DNA of 64,000 bases from Terrisporobacter mayombei (GCF_020748465.1 NZ_JAHZMP010000005.1:124001-188000), one strand, 5' to 3'. Numbered from the stretch's first letter, positions 8,919 through 17,641 are shown. Translations and numbers: made by a program. Notes: generated by a model from the sequence alone, not told the origin.

Positions 8919-9812
8919 TTGGAAAATATAAAGAAAAGACATAGTAGGTTTTGGACCCTTATCCTTATAATACTAAGCATTTTTATAATAATAGGTATTA
9001 ACAATAAAATGAATAAAAATTTTGTTATAAAACAAGAAACTTTAATATACGAAAAGCTACCAAAATCACTTAGCAATTACAAAATCCTTCAACTTTCAGA
9101 TTTACACAGTAAAGAATTTGGAAAAGACAATAAAGACTTAATAAATTCAATTAAAGAGATTAATCCTGATTTAATTCTAGTTACAGGAGACATGTTTACC
9201 GTATCAGATATCTCCATAGATATGAATGAAGAAGAGCTTGTACCTTATCAACTACTTTCTAAGCTAGCTCCTCACTATAAAATTATCTACGTTTCTGGAA
9301 ATCATGAAGAAGGAAAGGACATAACCTACAATGGTGATGACTACACAACTAGAAATCGTAGTAAAAACAACGCGTATAACCGATATAGAAATAAACTAGA
9401 ATCCCTAGGGGTAACCTTTGTAGAAAATTCCTCTTTACAAAACTATGATTACTTTATAAATATTTACGGTGTATACTTTGAATCTATGGAGAAAGGCGAA
9501 TACTATAAATCTATTAATTTAGACAAAAACAAACTCAATATAATGCTATGCCATGATCCTAAGTACTTTGATACTTTTGTTAATATAGGCTTTGATTTAG
9601 TTCTTTCCGGTCATGTTCATGGTGGAATAATTAGATTACCTCTAATAGGTGGCCTTCTAAGTCCTGACAGAACGTTTTTCCCAAAATATGATAAGGGCAT
9701 TTACAAAATAAGTACCTCTTATATGAATGTTAGTGCCGGACTTGGAGACTCTATAGTCAAGAGGATATTTAATCCTCCAGAAATAAACGTTCTTCTCCTG
9801 AAAGATGAGTAA
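8919..9812 (+). CDS. Membrane-anchored metallophosphoesterase (YkuE-like)
   Basis: A 297-residue calcineurin-like phosphoesterase with one N-terminal membrane anchor (about 11-28) and the catalytic domain probably outside. The full metal motif set is present: DLH (D61, H63), GD (90-91), GNHE (127-130), H212 in MLCHDP and GHVHGG (231-236). Related YkuE-type enzymes act on UDP-sugars or lipid phosphates; the substrate here is not shown by sequence. The start is TTG at 8919, with AAAGGAAG 6 nt before it; no ATG fits. It diverges from polysaccharide locus A. A related gene lies at 41901-42779 beside locus B. Confidence 0.85.
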   Translation: MENIKKRHSRFWTLILIILSIFIIIGINNKMNKNFVIKQETLIYEKLPKSLSNYKILQLSDLHSKEFGKDNKDLINSIKEINPDLILVTGDMFTVSDISIDMNEEELVPYQLLSKLAPHYKIIYVSGNHEEGKDITYNGDDYTTRNRSKNNAYNRYRNKLESLGVTFVENSSLQNYDYFINIYGVYFESMEKGEYYKSINLDKNKLNIMLCHDPKYFDTFVNIGFDLVLSGHVHGGIIRLPLIGGLLSPDRTFFPKYDKGIYKISTSYMNVSAGLGDSIVKRIFNPPEINVLLLKDE

Positions 9813-9818
9813 AATAAA

Positions 9819-9865
9819 ACCTGCCTGTAACAAATTGCAAAATTCGTTACAGGCAGGTCTTTATT
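9819..9865 (+). terminator. Strong intrinsic terminator after the phosphoesterase
   Basis: A perfect 13-bp stem, ACCTGCCTGTAAC (9819-9831) with GTTACAGGCAGGT (9846-9858), 14-nt loop, then CTTTATTAT. It starts 6 bp after the phosphoesterase stop. Confidence 0.9.
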
Positions 9866-9898
9866 ATAACCTTCATAGCTGAAAAGGTTATTTTTTTT
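9866..9898 (+). terminator. Second tandem terminator
   Basis: ATAACCTT (9866-9873) pairs with AAGGTTAT (9884-9891) and is followed directly by a run of T. It backs up the stronger terminator just before it. Confidence 0.6.
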
Positions 9899-10016
9899 AA
9901 GAAATAATATGAATATGGTTACATTTCGAATGTCTTTGCACTATAATTATTTTAGGCTCGAATGATAACTATATGATATAGTCCATTCTTAAGTTTACAT
10001 ATTATTTAATATTAAA

Positions 10017-10045
10017 GGACAACCTCCCCAAGGTTGTCCATTTTT
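10017..10045. terminator. Bidirectional terminator between converging genes
   Basis: GGACAACCT (10017-10025) pairs perfectly with AGGTTGTCC (10031-10039) across a 5-nt loop. The plus side has ATTTTT after it and the minus side TTTAATATT. It most likely ends the ATPase-TOPRIM operon, whose last stop is at 10054. Confidence 0.75.
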
Positions 10046-10053
10046 CATTTACA

Positions 10054-10743
10054 TCAATTCACTTTAAAATAAAGGTGAAAATTACAATATCTATTTAACG
10101 AGTTACAATCCTCTTTTATAAATTGCCACGTATCTTTATAATCACCTCGTATCGTAAATTCATTACAACTTAAAAAATCCACAAACTCTTTTTCTGATCC
10201 CACATATTTATCTACAAAATCATAGGAATATACACGTTTTTTATTATATGGTGTATTATGGCAATTATGAAGTACATGTTCTAAATTACAAGAAAAAAAG
10301 TAAACTTTGTATCCAATCTTCCCAATATTGCTAGTTTGATAAAGTTTATTCAAAGTGTTGCTCTTTCTCTCATTTCTCTCTACTATTAAATCTCTTTTAT
10401 TTGTAACAATAGAGTTAGAAGTATAAAAGGTTTTCTCTTGTTTCATATCCTCTACAACAAAATCTTCCTTTATAAATGCTCCATCCGTATCTACTAGATG
10501 AATTATTTCTTTTATATCTGTTTTTTTTAATCCATTGTTTTGCGATAAAAATTTCTTCACTTGACTATCAATTTTCCTAATAATATTTTGACAATTTGAA
10601 TTAAAGTCTGCTGTAATATCTTGATTTATTATATGAAACTGTACACTGCAATCTTGTACTAATTTTGAAAGAATTAAACTTAGAGAAATCTCATCGGTAA
10701 TTCCTTCAACTATAAAGAGTATTATTTTCTTCGTCTTCATCAT
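10054..10743 (-). CDS. TOPRIM-domain protein, partner of the ATPase (defence candidate)
   Basis: A 229-residue protein I place in the TOPRIM nuclease group from its two acidic motifs: IVEGITDE (E13) and HLVDTDGAF (D85, D87), each after a predicted beta strand. The rest is not recognised. It lies 21 bp after the ATPase gene and in one operon with it. Pairs of an SMC/ABC-like ATPase and a small TOPRIM protein are known in OLD-like phage defence, such as AbiL and PARIS, where the nuclease cuts RNA or DNA once released by the ATPase. No leader or membrane segment. The function is inferred from motif and context; the gene could belong to an undescribed subtype. Confidence 0.6.
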   Translation of the reverse strand: MMKTKKIILFIVEGITDEISLSLILSKLVQDCSVQFHIINQDITADFNSNCQNIIRKIDSQVKKFLSQNNGLKKTDIKEIIHLVDTDGAFIKEDFVVEDMKQEKTFYTSNSIVTNKRDLIVERNERKSNTLNKLYQTSNIGKIGYKVYFFSCNLEHVLHNCHNTPYNKKRVYSYDFVDKYVGSEKEFVDFLSCNEFTIRGDYKDTWQFIKEDCNSLNRYCNFHLYFKVN

Positions 10744-10764
10744 CTGATACTGTACCTGCCATAT

Positions 10765-12267
10765 CTATTTTTCTACGCTCTCTTCATTTTCTTTATCATT
10801 ATTTCCAATCATCCATGCCTTCCTAAAAGCATAGTTTATCTCATATTTATTAGTCTCATCATACAAATCTTCTTTCTGTCCTCCAAGCATAATACCTCTG
10901 TAGTAAAAATCTCGAAGATTATTACCAACTCTTGCATTGTTAAAGCTTATATATCTGTTGTTTTCATTTGTCGTTGTAAATACTACTAAATCCTTGTTTA
11001 ACTTCTCCAAAGCTCTTAAGTTATGTGATGTGAAAATAAGTTGACCCTTGGCACTTTTACTTAAAATTTCAAGTATCTCACCTAGTAAATATTCAAAAAT
11101 ACCAGCGTCTAACTCATCTATTGCCACCAAAATATTTTCATTATTATACATTCCTATTAATACGCTTAATATGGAAATAATCTTTTTAATTCCTTCTGAT
11201 TCATATTTTAAGGGGATTTTTATTCCATTTTTTACTGATAAAAGCTCCACCTTAAATGCTTCTTTTGAATTATTCAAAGTTTCCTTACCATAATTTTTTA
11301 TTTCTATCTTTAATTTTGGAACTAAAGTATTTAACACTACATTTATTTGCTCCAAAATTTTCTTAACTGTTTCCAGCTTATCCATATCAATAACAGAAAC
11401 ATCAAATAAGTTTAGCCCAATACTGCCTCTCATATTTACTTTTCTATTTTCAAGCATAAAGCTAATAGGAATCATCCTGTTACTTGTTATAGCTCCCAAC
11501 TCATCATTTTGTATGACAAAAAGGTTGACTATTGCAAAATTCCTTAATATAGCCATAATCTTGCTGTTTTCTGGGCTAGTTTTTGCAAAAGAAGTTAACA
11601 AAAGAGAAAATGTCTTTGGACTAAAAATAAATGATGTTGAATTTTCTTGAGAAAGTCCCTTTGCAATGCCAAATCTTACCTTCTTATCAGTAGAGTTTGC
11701 CGCCTCTTTATAGTTTTTTATGGGTCTAAAAGTATAATCCTTATCATCCACATCATAGTCCACAATTGTTATACTCTTTCTCCACTTATTCTCCTCCAAT
11801 TTAGAATAAGTCAACTTCTCTTTAAAAATTTCTACTGTTATATCTTTATCTTCCTCTATGCTAGTACCTTTACTTTGGTTGAATTTTAGTATTTTATCGT
11901 ATTCTGTACTTAAATCCTGTGAAAAAGCACCGCTTTTATAAGTTTTTCTTAGTTCAAATTTATAAATTACCCTATATATTTCCGTCTTGTCAATCATTCT
12001 AAATTCTAAGCTAATTCCTGCAGATTTGGCACTACAAGAAATAAAGTTGCAAAAATTAGGATTCAATGATTGACCTGAAATAACCATTCTAAAAAGGTAT
12101 AATGCATTTATAACAGATGTCTTTCCTGATCCATTTTGGCCATATATTCCTAAGATATTAGAAATATCTCCTGACTCCTTATCTTCTTTAAAATCAATCT
12201 TTCCATACTTTACATTTTTAAAATTTTCTAACTCTAATGTTTTTAACTTTACAATTCTGCTATCCAT
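10765..12267 (-). CDS. AAA/ABC-type ATPase of a TOPRIM defence pair
   Basis: A 500-residue cytoplasmic ATPase of the SMC/RecF-like (AAA_15/21) group. Walker A is GQNGSGKT (43-50), a signature-like YESEGIKK precedes the Walker B strand NILVAIDE (D384, E385), and a switch histidine follows in FTSHNLRAL (about 415). The large insertion between the two ATPase halves is unrelated to anything I recognise and may be the sensor. GGAGG lies 7 nt before the ATG. It is followed by the TOPRIM gene. There is little room for a promoter: a terminator-like hairpin sits 17 bp upstream, so the pair may be expressed from inside gtrA or by read-through. Confidence 0.75.
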   Translation of the reverse strand: MDSRIVKLKTLELENFKNVKYGKIDFKEDKESGDISNILGIYGQNGSGKTSVINALYLFRMVISGQSLNPNFCNFISCSAKSAGISLEFRMIDKTEIYRVIYKFELRKTYKSGAFSQDLSTEYDKILKFNQSKGTSIEEDKDITVEIFKEKLTYSKLEENKWRKSITIVDYDVDDKDYTFRPIKNYKEAANSTDKKVRFGIAKGLSQENSTSFIFSPKTFSLLLTSFAKTSPENSKIMAILRNFAIVNLFVIQNDELGAITSNRMIPISFMLENRKVNMRGSIGLNLFDVSVIDMDKLETVKKILEQINVVLNTLVPKLKIEIKNYGKETLNNSKEAFKVELLSVKNGIKIPLKYESEGIKKIISILSVLIGMYNNENILVAIDELDAGIFEYLLGEILEILSKSAKGQLIFTSHNLRALEKLNKDLVVFTTTNENNRYISFNNARVGNNLRDFYYRGIMLGGQKEDLYDETNKYEINYAFRKAWMIGNNDKENEESVEK

Positions 12268-12283
12268 AAAATCACCTCCATAC

Positions 12284-12315
12284 TACAACAAAACACCCAC
12301 CTCAAGGGTCGGTGT
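12284..12315 (-). terminator. Terminator-like hairpin between gtrA-type gene and ATPase gene
   Basis: On the minus strand ACACC-x-ACC pairs with GGT-x-GGTGT (12293-12315, one mismatch), followed by TTTTGTTGT. It ends the GtrA transcript but lies immediately before the ATPase ribosome binding site. Confidence 0.7.
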
Positions 12316-12321
12316 CCTGAT

Positions 12322-12723
12322 TTATTTTTTTATTACGTATTTCATCACAAAAAAAGTAATGGGAGTGGCAACTAATGCTGTAATCACAGGCGCCAACTTA
12401 CTATTCATATTAATTTTATCTACTAATAAAATTATGCCAAAATACTGAATAATAAAATTAGGCACATAAGTCAAAGGAAAAAGTAAAAACTTCTTCAGAT
12501 TAGGCTTTTGTTTGTATGTAAAATAAGTATTAAAAAAATATGATCCTACAATACTAACCACGTAACCCAAAACAAACGAAATCCTGTATGAAAATTTGAA
12601 TATATCCATAAAAATCAAATAGGACAAATAATAGTCCGCCGTATTAATGCATCCTACAATTGTATATTTCATAAACTCAACTAAATTACTTCTATCTTTT
12701 ATAGTTATAAAGGTTTTATCCAC
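12322..12723 (-). CDS. GtrA family membrane protein
   Basis: A 133-residue protein with four membrane segments (about 17-37, 41-62, 75-95, 105-128), the full length and layout of GtrA. The family is linked to flipping undecaprenyl-phosphate sugars used to decorate envelope glycans. FMKYTIVGCINT and the FFNTYFTYK segment are family-like. The start is GTG at 12723 with AGGAG 8 nt upstream; no ATG fits. No dedicated glycosyltransferase is adjacent, so its partner is unknown. Confidence 0.8.
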   Translation of the reverse strand: MDKTFITIKDRSNLVEFMKYTIVGCINTADYYLSYLIFMDIFKFSYRISFVLGYVVSIVGSYFFNTYFTYKQKPNLKKFLLFPLTYVPNFIIQYFGIILLVDKINMNSKLAPVITALVATPITFFVMKYVIKK

Positions 12724-12786
12724 AAAGTTGTCTCCTTCTTTTCATAATTTGACTATTATTTATGGTTACCTTTTATTTTGCAATTT

Positions 12787-13269
12787 TTACACATATTTTA
12801 TTCTCTTTTTCCTACTTTTCTTCATTTCTAATAATTTTATAAATATTAGAACTATTGCAATTCCTACAAAACTTCCTGATGAATCAATTATAACATCTTT
12901 TAATTGACCTGTTCTTCCTGGTACAAAAAGTTGATGAATTTCATCAGAGATGGCATAAATTACACATATCAAAAATGCAAATAGTGGCTTTTTATTTATA
13001 TTTTTAAACTTTAAAAGCAACAACATTGATAAAACTCCAAGCATCATGTATCCAATAAAATGACCACTTTTTCTACCTATAAATTGAAGACTTTCTACAA
13101 TATTGTCTTGGACTTCCTTTGGCTGCTCATTAAACTTTGGTACTATCGATAAAACAACTTTGATAGTGCTTCCACTTGTATTTGATGATACTTCTCCATT
13201 TTGTGACGACATGGAAAAAATAAATAACATCCAAATCACAATTAACACGGCGAAAATACTTTTTTTCAC
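12787..13269 (-). CDS. VanZ family membrane protein
   Basis: A 160-residue membrane protein of the VanZ family: N-terminal membrane segment, then SMSSQNG, RKSGHFIGYMMLG, and the hallmark SDEIHQLFVPGRTGQLKD followed by IDSSGSFVG. VanZ-like proteins affect glycopeptide and lipoglycopeptide sensitivity; the biochemical role is unclear. The frame can start at ATG 13278, but GGAG (13282-13279) touches that ATG and is 9 nt from the GTG at 13269, which is therefore preferred. The next gene downstream is the GtrA gene. Confidence 0.85.
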   Translation of the reverse strand: MKKSIFAVLIVIWMLFIFSMSSQNGEVSSNTSGSTIKVVLSIVPKFNEQPKEVQDNIVESLQFIGRKSGHFIGYMMLGVLSMLLLLKFKNINKKPLFAFLICVIYAISDEIHQLFVPGRTGQLKDVIIDSSGSFVGIAIVLIFIKLLEMKKSRKKRIKYV

Positions 13270-13311
13270 TATTATCATCTCCTTTCACAAATTATATTAT
13301 AGACTATTTAC

Positions 13312-13348
13312 ATACAAAAAGAGACTACCTTTTTTAGATAGCCTCTTT
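13312..13348 (-). terminator. Terminator after the small Lys-tailed membrane protein gene
   Basis: A 12-bp stem with two G-T pairs (13318-13329 with 13337-13348) is followed on the minus strand by TTTTTGTATG. It lies 18 bp beyond the stop at 13366. Confidence 0.75.
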
Positions 13349-13365
13349 GATAAAATTAAAAATAC

Positions 13366-13746
13366 TTATTTTCTTTTCTTCTTTTTCTTTTTTTTCTTCT
13401 TTTTATTTATACCTTTTATTTCTGGTTCTTCTTTTTTCTCAATCTTACAAGATTTTCGTATATTGTAATACATAATTGCACCTATTATAAATAGTACTGC
13501 TATACTCGCTTTGTTTAAGGCATCTCCTACCTTATTACCAATTGTAAAATATCTACCAACTAATAAAATAATACTAATAAATCCATATGCCATAATATGA
13601 GTTCCAGCTACTTTAGCTACTTTTTTATTATCATATTTTTTCTCATTAACAAAAATTATGTAACGGCCCAGGTTGTATCTTAATGTTGCATAACCTAAAG
13701 CAATGGCAAGTAATCCTATCATTAAATCTGTATATAATCCCGTCAT
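13366..13746 (-). CDS. Small membrane protein with poly-lysine tail (DUF3784-like)
   Basis: A 126-residue protein with three hydrophobic segments (about 5-20, 49-67, 80-98). The stretch YNLGRYIIFVNEKKYDNKKV resembles the GY-N-x-KYD pattern of DUF3784-type small Firmicute membrane proteins, but the match is by eye only. The C-terminus is strongly basic and ends in ten consecutive lysines, then Arg-Lys, presumably cytoplasmic and able to bind acidic lipids or nucleic acid. GGAGG lies 6 nt before the ATG. Function unknown. The lysine run is encoded by mixed AAA/AAG codons, so it is not a simple homopolymer. Confidence 0.6.
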   Translation of the reverse strand: MTGLYTDLMIGLLAIALGYATLRYNLGRYIIFVNEKKYDNKKVAKVAGTHIMAYGFISIILLVGRYFTIGNKVGDALNKASIAVLFIIGAIMYYNIRKSCKIEKKEEPEIKGINKKKKKKKKKKRK

Positions 13747-13837
13747 ATTTTCCCTCCTCCTTGTCCAAGTTTATTATATCATTTGTTGCTGCAAAATTAT
13801 AACAATATGATTATATAAATATATATAAAAAAATTCA

Positions 13838-16201
13838 CTATTTAACTTTTACAGACTTTACATTACTGTAATAACTATGTATGTTTCCTATATCAGCTGT
13901 CCTATATGTATTAATCTTGTAATAATATGTTTTTCCTGTTTTTAATCCTTCATCATAAGTGCTTAAAGTCGAACCACTCTTAATAGTTTTTATTCTTTTA
14001 TAATATCCATTTTCACTATCTGATCTATAGATTGCATATCCATATGCTCCATTGATTTTTTTCCAGCCAATTTTTACCTTTCCATTTTTGTTAGCATCAT
14101 CTTTTATACTAGAACTAGTACAAGATGTAATAACTGGTGTATTACATCTTGTACTAGCTTTTAATATTGTAGAATATGAACCGTAATATCTATTCTTTCC
14201 AACTTTTCTATAAGCTCTTACTTCATAATAATATGTTTTTCCTGATGATACGTTTTTATCCGTAAATTTTGTATTTGTACTACCACTAAGTTCGGCAACT
14301 CTTTTGTATGTTCCATTTTTGCTAGTTGTCCTGTATACTCTATATCCACTAGCATAACTTGCTTTATCCCAAGACAGCTTTACTAAAGTTTTGTAAGAAG
14401 AATTCTGTTTTAAGTTTTTAACTTGGGATGGATATTTTGTTTTTCCATAAAAAACACTAGAATAATCACCATAAAGCTTTTCTTTATCTACTGTTTTGTA
14501 GGATCTTATCTTATAATAATATGTTTTTCCACTTAATCGTCCTGTATCTGCGTAAGTATTAGATGATTTATTGGAAACTGTAGCTACTTCAGTGTACTTC
14601 CCATCTTTTGATGTAGCTCTATAAATTTTATATCCTGTTACACCACCTTCTTTATCCCATCTAATTTTCAAAGAATTAGTAGTGCTACTTAATACTTTTA
14701 CTCCAGAAACTTTATTGGGGTAAATTTTAAATGTAACATTCTTTTTCCCCGTATAATTACCTATTCCTACAACAGTTGTAGTTCCTTTGCCGCTTAACAT
14801 GTTTTCTCCATAATCTAAGGAGTAGTCCTTACCTTCTTCTAATATTTTATTATTATATACAGCTACAACACTCGGTTTTAAATTGTCAGAATAAGATATA
14901 AATTTTTCTCCATTACCTATTTGAGTTACTTTGCAGCCACTTAAATCATATCTTACTTTCACATTACAAGTAGCACTTTCACCTTTTTTAGTCTTAGCAG
15001 TAATTGTGGCATAACCCAGATTTAATCCCGTTACATTTCCTTTTGAATCTACCTTTGCTACATTTTCGTTGCTGCTAGTAAAAGATTGAATTTCATCATC
15101 ATAAGATAGTTGTATACCTTTTAATTCAAAAGATTTTCCAACTCCTATTGTTTTTTGTAGCTTATTTAATGAAAACTTTTCGTCATTGTAATCAACTTTA
15201 TTATAGGATGTTTTCGACATAGGATATGATGTATTAAATTCATCTGTAACAAATTGATACTCTCTTTTATGATCAGGAAACTCAACATTATTTCTCAGGA
15301 AATATGTATAATTAACATAATTATTATCACCATTAGCCGCATCCCAGGTATTATCTATGTTGTACCATTTTCCGCCTATTTTCCCTATATTCCAAGCATG
15401 AGAACCATTACCAGCTTCCCCTGTAATACATCTTACTTTTACACCTAAATCCTTCATCATTTTGTAAGTTAGAGTTGCATATCCATTACATACAACATTT
15501 TTCGAAACAATACCATCATAAGCAGAGAATTTTTTCAAAGCATAATCGTACACTATATTTTCAGTAATAAAATCATGAACAGCCTTAGTTTTTGTGTATT
15601 CATCTTCATTATAAACATTCAACTCATCTAAAACTTTTTTCACCTCATAATCAACACGTTGCTCCTGCTTATATGTTGAAAGATATTCCATTTCAAATAT
15701 AAACTTTGTCTCATTAGACTTACTATCATTCCAATTAACATAATAAGAACTCCAGTGTCTAAAAAGATAGTCTCCCTCACTAGAATTACCATTTTCGTCA
15801 TCTGCTACTGCCATGGCAAATAAATCTGTATATAAATTACTATAATTCTTCTGTTTTATTGTAAATTCAATAGTACCACTTCTTTTTACCATTTCTTGTT
15901 TTAAATAATTTGCAGCTTCTTTTTTTGTTGAAAAAACTTTATTTGAATAAAGTTTAAACGAAGATTTTGGTGAATAAGTTTTTATATTCTCATCTTGATA
16001 CAAAGGATTTACTATTTTTCCATCTGACTCTTCTACAACTTGAACTTTATCCTGTGATGTACCAATAGAAATAATTTTCGGGTTTCTTTCATATGCAGAA
16101 TTTAAATTTTCTGCAAAAACATTAAAATCTCCTATTGAAATTAAATTAAAAATCAATAGGGCGCATAAAAATAAACTTATTGTTTTCTTTAAATTTTTCA
16201 T
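13838..16201 (-). CDS. Secreted transglutaminase-like protein with Big_2 and three FN3-like domains
   Basis: A 787-residue exported protein. The signal peptide (1-31) has a Lys-rich start and a long hydrophobic core and ends ...FAEN. A transglutaminase-like cysteine protease domain follows, with the triad C238 (VVCNGYA), H268 (GSHAWN) and D283 (YNIDNTWD). Next come a Big_2 immunoglobulin-like domain (about 345-415), a short beta domain, and three fibronectin-III-like repeats (about 495-590, 590-690, 690-787), each containing a GYxIYR-S-x-GxY motif. No LPxTG or SLH anchor is seen, so it may be released or held by the repeats. A surface peptidase or cross-linking role is inferred. GGGGG lies 7 nt before the ATG. 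Confidence 0.85.
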   Translation of the reverse strand: MKNLKKTISLFLCALLIFNLISIGDFNVFAENLNSAYERNPKIISIGTSQDKVQVVEESDGKIVNPLYQDENIKTYSPKSSFKLYSNKVFSTKKEAANYLKQEMVKRSGTIEFTIKQKNYSNLYTDLFAMAVADDENGNSSEGDYLFRHWSSYYVNWNDSKSNETKFIFEMEYLSTYKQEQRVDYEVKKVLDELNVYNEDEYTKTKAVHDFITENIVYDYALKKFSAYDGIVSKNVVCNGYATLTYKMMKDLGVKVRCITGEAGNGSHAWNIGKIGGKWYNIDNTWDAANGDNNYVNYTYFLRNNVEFPDHKREYQFVTDEFNTSYPMSKTSYNKVDYNDEKFSLNKLQKTIGVGKSFELKGIQLSYDDEIQSFTSSNENVAKVDSKGNVTGLNLGYATITAKTKKGESATCNVKVRYDLSGCKVTQIGNGEKFISYSDNLKPSVVAVYNNKILEEGKDYSLDYGENMLSGKGTTTVVGIGNYTGKKNVTFKIYPNKVSGVKVLSSTTNSLKIRWDKEGGVTGYKIYRATSKDGKYTEVATVSNKSSNTYADTGRLSGKTYYYKIRSYKTVDKEKLYGDYSSVFYGKTKYPSQVKNLKQNSSYKTLVKLSWDKASYASGYRVYRTTSKNGTYKRVAELSGSTNTKFTDKNVSSGKTYYYEVRAYRKVGKNRYYGSYSTILKASTRCNTPVITSCTSSSIKDDANKNGKVKIGWKKINGAYGYAIYRSDSENGYYKRIKTIKSGSTLSTYDEGLKTGKTYYYKINTYRTADIGNIHSYYSNVKSVKVK

Positions 16202-16310
16202 CTCTTTTCCCCCAGGTAATTTATTCTTGAAATGTGGAGTAAAATTGCCTTACCCTTAATTATTCTCTTATTTTTTTTTAAATCCTTTTTATATGTTCAT
16301 TTTTTTGTAC

Positions 16311-16345
16311 AACAAAAAGGAACACTAATTTCCAATTAATGTCCC
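16311..16345 (-). terminator. Terminator after the split DUF5050-like gene
   Basis: GGAACACTAATT (16319-16330) pairs with AATTAATGTCCC (16334-16345), 12 bp with two G-T pairs and a 3-nt loop; the minus strand continues TTTTTGTT. Confidence 0.8.
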
Positions 16346-16384
16346 AATTTTTTACTACTTACCTTAATATTAGACTTTCTTTTC

Positions 16385-16984
16385 CTATTTATTGGGATAA
16401 TAAACTTTTTTCGTTTTTATATCATAAATTGGGTAACTATTATCTTTACTTAAGTATAAATAAATTTTATTATTTACAATACACCCTAAAGAATTTTTAC
16501 CTGACCATTTTTTTAAGGTAGTTTTTTTACTTCCATCCAAATTACATCTCATTAAAGATCCATTTTTAATATAATATATTTTCCCATCATATAGTCCATA
16601 ATTTTCTATATCATCAAGCTTTATAATTGCCTTTTTACTACTTCCATCAGCCTTCATTCTATAAATACCATAGTCATTTTGATAGAAAATATAACCCTTG
16701 TAATAAACCATATCTAACATATATGAATTGTACGAAGATGTTGAACTTGCAATTTGTTTTGCATATTTTCCATCTGTTCTTACCCTAGTTATAGTATCTT
16801 TACTTCCTGGCCAATAGGATTTATTTGTTTCATTTAAAATATATATATAATCTCCTGAAATTGAAAATCCACCAGTGTAATATTTTGAAGTATATATGGT
16901 TTTTTTATTTTTACCGTTTGTTGATATTCTCTTTACTTTACAATCTCCATCTAAATAGTAAAGATACGAATCCTTAAGTATCAT
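16385..16984 (-). CDS. DUF5050-like beta-propeller, C-terminal part of a split gene
   Basis: 199 residues made of repeats around a V-x-TDGK or MKADGSSKKAI motif, typical of DUF5050-like extracellular propeller repeats. There is no signal peptide or ribosome binding site of its own. Its ATG overlaps the stop of the upstream frame in ATGA (16984-16981). The repeat pattern is continuous across the junction (TDGTKRTWI before, STNGKNKKTI after), so I read both frames as one secreted protein of about 350 residues broken by a one-base shift. Translational coupling of two real genes is the alternative, but it would leave a secreted-type domain in the cytoplasm. Confidence 0.65.
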   Translation of the reverse strand: MILKDSYLYYLDGDCKVKRISTNGKNKKTIYTSKYYTGGFSISGDYIYILNETNKSYWPGSKDTITRVRTDGKYAKQIASSTSSYNSYMLDMVYYKGYIFYQNDYGIYRMKADGSSKKAIIKLDDIENYGLYDGKIYYIKNGSLMRCNLDGSKKTTLKKWSGKNSLGCIVNNKIYLYLSKDNSYPIYDIKTKKVYYPNK

Positions 16985-17433
16985 CCTGAAAGTGATCCTC
17001 TATAAGTCATCATACTAATAGACGTTATCCATGTCCTCTTTGTTCCATCTGTTTTGACTTTGTAAATTCCAGTATTACCTTTACTCGATATTCCCACATA
17101 ATAAATCCATCCAGACTTGGAATTTAAACTAGGTGCTGCCACTGCATTTGTTGCAATAGATTTAACATGTTTTCCTTTACTGTCTTCTTTGTAAATAGTA
17201 TAGGAAGACCATGGCCATAGTCCATCAATACTATATTCATATTTATAGTTCGGCTTGTGACTTACTGAGTAAGTTGTAGAATTATATCTTAATACTTGAC
17301 CGCCATTGTTTATATTTGAGCTTGTATTTCCATAATATGATGCTGCCTCTATAGTACCTACACTAGAAAATACAACTCCTATTCCTATTATTAATGCTAG
17401 GAATAAAGAAAGCTGTTTTTTTAATAATTTCAT
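16981..17433 (-). CDS. DUF5050-like secreted protein, N-terminal part of a split gene
   Basis: 150 residues with a clear signal peptide: Lys-rich start, hydrophobic core LFLALIIGIGVVF, and a likely cut after TIEA. The DUF5050-like repeat YKVKTDGTKRTWI lies near the end. The start at 17433 is chosen over 17457 because AAGGAGG lies 5 nt before it. The frame ends at a TGA that overlaps the ATG of the next frame; restoring one base around 16984 joins the two parts into one continuous repeat domain. The neighbouring secreted transglutaminase-like gene downstream suggests a role at the cell surface. Confidence 0.7.
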   Translation of the reverse strand: MKLLKKQLSLFLALIIGIGVVFSSVGTIEAASYYGNTSSNINNGGQVLRYNSTTYSVSHKPNYKYEYSIDGLWPWSSYTIYKEDSKGKHVKSIATNAVAAPSLNSKSGWIYYVGISSKGNTGIYKVKTDGTKRTWITSISMMTYRGSLSG

Positions 17434-17603
17434 ATACCCCTCCTTATTAAAAGACAAAATTCCTTCTTAGCAATTATTTCGTCTTTATTGCTTAATTTTT
17501 ATAAATTAACCTTTTAAATTGTATCAGTTTTCTTATTTGAATGAAACATTATGAAATTTATTTTATAAATAATTGATATATAAATGCTACATATATGACA
17601 AGT

Positions 17604-17641
17604 AAAAAACCCTCATAAAATGTATTTATTGAGGGTTTTTT
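17604..17641 (-). terminator. Terminator of the nhaC-ortA-ortB operon
   Basis: AAAAAACCCTCA (17604-17615) pairs with TGAGGGTTTTTT (17630-17641), a perfect 12-bp stem with built-in A and T tracts, 54 bp beyond the ortB stop. It would work in both directions. Confidence 0.9.

Noticed and set aside
9910..9967. An 18-codon frame after the phosphoesterase gene
   Set aside because: No ribosome binding site and no downstream gene in that direction; likely chance.
9968..9982. Palindrome ACTATATGATATAGT
   Set aside because: Short AT-only palindrome in AT-rich DNA, not beside a promoter I can support.
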